Part shown: in pieces, positions 62,792 to 64,000 of the stretch
Position numbering within the stretch: position 1 is the stretch's first letter
Layout: the number at the start of each line of letters is the position of its first letter
Assembly: GCF_900086585.1 (NCBI RefSeq)
Contig: NZ_FLKM01000008.1
Span: forward strand, 1,054,001 to 1,118,000
Origin: Emergencia timonensis
Lineage (GTDB): Bacteria; Bacillota; Clostridia; Peptostreptococcales; Anaerovoracaceae
Direction: 5' to 3'
DNA: 64,000 bases
Notes under the pieces: model-generated
The model's input: only the letters and a program-made list of their open reading frames with translations
The model's database searches: none
What the model was told of the DNA's origin: nothing
Position numbers and translations under genes: made by a program

Positions 62792-64000
62792 ATGAAAAAA
62801 TTACTATCAATCCTTCTCTGCATCGCAGTGGTCATGGGCTGCATGCCGATAATGGCCTTTGCTGCCGGAGATGACCAAGGAAATCCGGACGTTTTGACCT
62901 TGAGGATGGGGACAGATACAGATCAAATGGTCACTTTGACTGCAGAAAACAGTCCATCATTTGGAAGTAGCCAGTTTTACAACTTATCTACTGTGAATAA
63001 GTGTAGTCTGGATCAGAAGCAATATGTATATTTACAGGCGGAGCGTAAAGAGGCTTATAAAGAAGATACGTCCGAAAAAATGTCCATCTCTTATCAGATA
63101 GGCGATCAGTATTATGAAATAGAGCCAACTGTCATTGACAATAATCAAGTTAAAATACCAACTCGTCAATTGAGACTGCATAATTATGATGATTATGATA
63201 TGTTCATTATAACCGTAAAATATTTAGATTTGTCATATTACTATAAGGGATATTTTAAAGATCTTTTCACCTCATCTTCTGATGGGTATGATAAATATGA
63301 CTTAGAAAAGTGTATCGGGTACTATACCGCAGACGGAAATGCACCTATCGGTATCTTTAAAGCTAGCAATGGAGAAGTGAAGGCAAGAATCTATGATGAG
63401 ATGGATCGGAATGGCAATCCGGTTGTTAACGGAGTATCCTCATTGATGATACAAGATAAGGATGGAAATAGAAAATCCGAGGTTTTGACTTTGGGATATT
63501 CAGTAAATGCCAAGTTCGAGGTCGATGGAGAGTCTTTAACCTCACTGGAGGATTATAATTATCGTAATAAACCCGGAGCTGATATGACGGGCACAATTCA
63601 CAAGGATACAGTCTATACCAAAGCCACTGCATCAGTCGTAAAAAATGATAGTACAAACAAGTCCTATCCATCTTTGGAGCAGGCTATGGCGGAAGCTGGC
63701 AGTGGAACCAAGCTTAAGCTTTTGGAAGATATGACGATTCATCAAAGCGTGAATGTCGGGACTGATATCACTTTGGATTTGAACGGGAAAACCATCACAA
63801 CAGCAGAGGATTTAGTGCGACCGTTTTATATGAGCGAACAGGGAACGCTGACGGTAAAAAATTCTAGCAATTCGGGCGGCATCATAGTCAACGTGAATCC
63901 AACAAATGCGCAGAAAGCGTTGAACTATGCGGTGGACTATACGACACTCAACTTTGTACCAGGTAACTATGGAAAGCTGGAAATCAGAAATAGGAATATC
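62792..64000 (+). CDS. Secreted or surface protein (3' end outside window)
   Basis: 403 codons are visible and the frame stays open to the window end. The N-terminus is a signal peptide (KKLLSILLCIAVVMG, then cleavage near AFA-AGDD); VMGC could also be read as a weak lipobox. The mature part has no cysteine-rich motif. From about residue 290 it shows the pattern SYPSLEQAMAEAGSGTKLKL, then TIHQSVNVGTDITLDLNGKT, as in clostridial surface proteins with pectin-lyase-like beta-helix folds. Start after AAAGGAACG. It is controlled by the c-di-GMP riboswitch, so an adhesin or biofilm role is plausible. Confidence 0.82.
   Translation, partial: MKKLLSILLCIAVVMGCMPIMAFAAGDDQGNPDVLTLRMGTDTDQMVTLTAENSPSFGSSQFYNLSTVNKCSLDQKQYVYLQAERKEAYKEDTSEKMSISYQIGDQYYEIEPTVIDNNQVKIPTRQLRLHNYDDYDMFIITVKYLDLSYYYKGYFKDLFTSSSDGYDKYDLEKCIGYYTADGNAPIGIFKASNGEVKARIYDEMDRNGNPVVNGVSSLMIQDKDGNRKSEVLTLGYSVNAKFEVDGESLTSLEDYNYRNKPGADMTGTIHKDTVYTKATASVVKNDSTNKSYPSLEQAMAEAGSGTKLKLLEDMTIHQSVNVGTDITLDLNGKTITTAEDLVRPFYMSEQGTLTVKNSSNSGGIIVNVNPTNAQKALNYAVDYTTLNFVPGNYGKLEIRNRNI

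Noticed and set aside
1..64000. CRISPR arrays, tRNA and rRNA genes
   Set aside because: No regularly spaced repeats, cloverleaf sequences or conserved rRNA segments were noticed; a dedicated RNA search would settle this.

Overview
The window comes from a low-to-moderate GC Gram-positive anaerobe, most likely an amino-acid-fermenting member of the Clostridia (a Clostridiales Family XIII / Anaerovoracaceae-like genome is my inference). Pointers are five glycyl radical enzymes (GREs), ferredoxin-linked 2-oxoacid oxidoreductase, AKP thiolase (OrtAB), MttB-type corrinoid methyltransfer, sodium-coupled transporters, many sigma-54 activators, strong AGGAGG ribosome sites and a type I c-di-GMP riboswitch. 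No tRNA, rRNA or CRISPR array was seen.

Layout. 1-11.4 kb: end of a sigma-54 activator, a tandemly duplicated RNA-like unit, then a corrinoid methyltransfer region (B12-activation-like protein, UroD-type methyltransferase, LysR regulator, corrinoid protein, BCCT transporter, MttB-family methyltransferase, hydantoinase/oxoprolinase-like ATPase). 11.4-24.8 kb (module A): sigma-54 activator, NSS transporter with its small subunit, proline-racemase-type epimerase, GRE activase, OrtA, OrtB, two GREs, ProC. 25-36.3 kb (module B): SSS symporter with small accessory protein, DapB-like reductase, second epimerase, second OrtAB, third GRE, sigma-54 activator. 36.4-44 kb (module C): activase lacking one FeS cysteine, fourth GRE, SDR, third epimerase, EamA transporter, acyl-CoA dehydrogenase. 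44.7-48.1 kb: internally deleted paralogue of the first sigma-54 activator, class I amidotransferase, DUF554 protein. 48.4-58.6 kb (module D): YkvI-type transporter, fifth GRE (Gln at the usual catalytic Glu), activase, GlmL-like protein, fused GlmE/GlmS-like B12 mutase, GntR regulator, second ProC, and a D-2-hydroxyacid dehydrogenase-like protein without the usual catalytic residues. 59-62.4 kb: P-loop ATPase and a four-subunit VOR-type oxidoreductase. 62.5 kb to the end: c-di-GMP riboswitch and a secreted protein that runs off the window.

How it works together. Modules A and B match the published gene set for anaerobic hydroxyproline breakdown by C-N cleavage: a racemase-type enzyme converts cis-4-hydroxy-L-proline to trans-4-hydroxy-D-proline, a GRE (HplG) opens the ring to 2-amino-4-ketopentanoate, and OrtAB splits that to acetyl-CoA and alanine. 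Clear -24/-12 promoters precede the NSS transporter and the module A, B and C operons, and inverted repeats upstream of them look like activator sites. Degenerate ISL3-family insertion sequences lie at three module borders, and gene fragments (MFS, iron alcohol dehydrogenase) lie inside the modules, so the island seems to have been assembled and trimmed piecemeal. Module D combines a GRE with an adenosylcobalamin-type mutase and is the best candidate here for an undescribed catabolic system.
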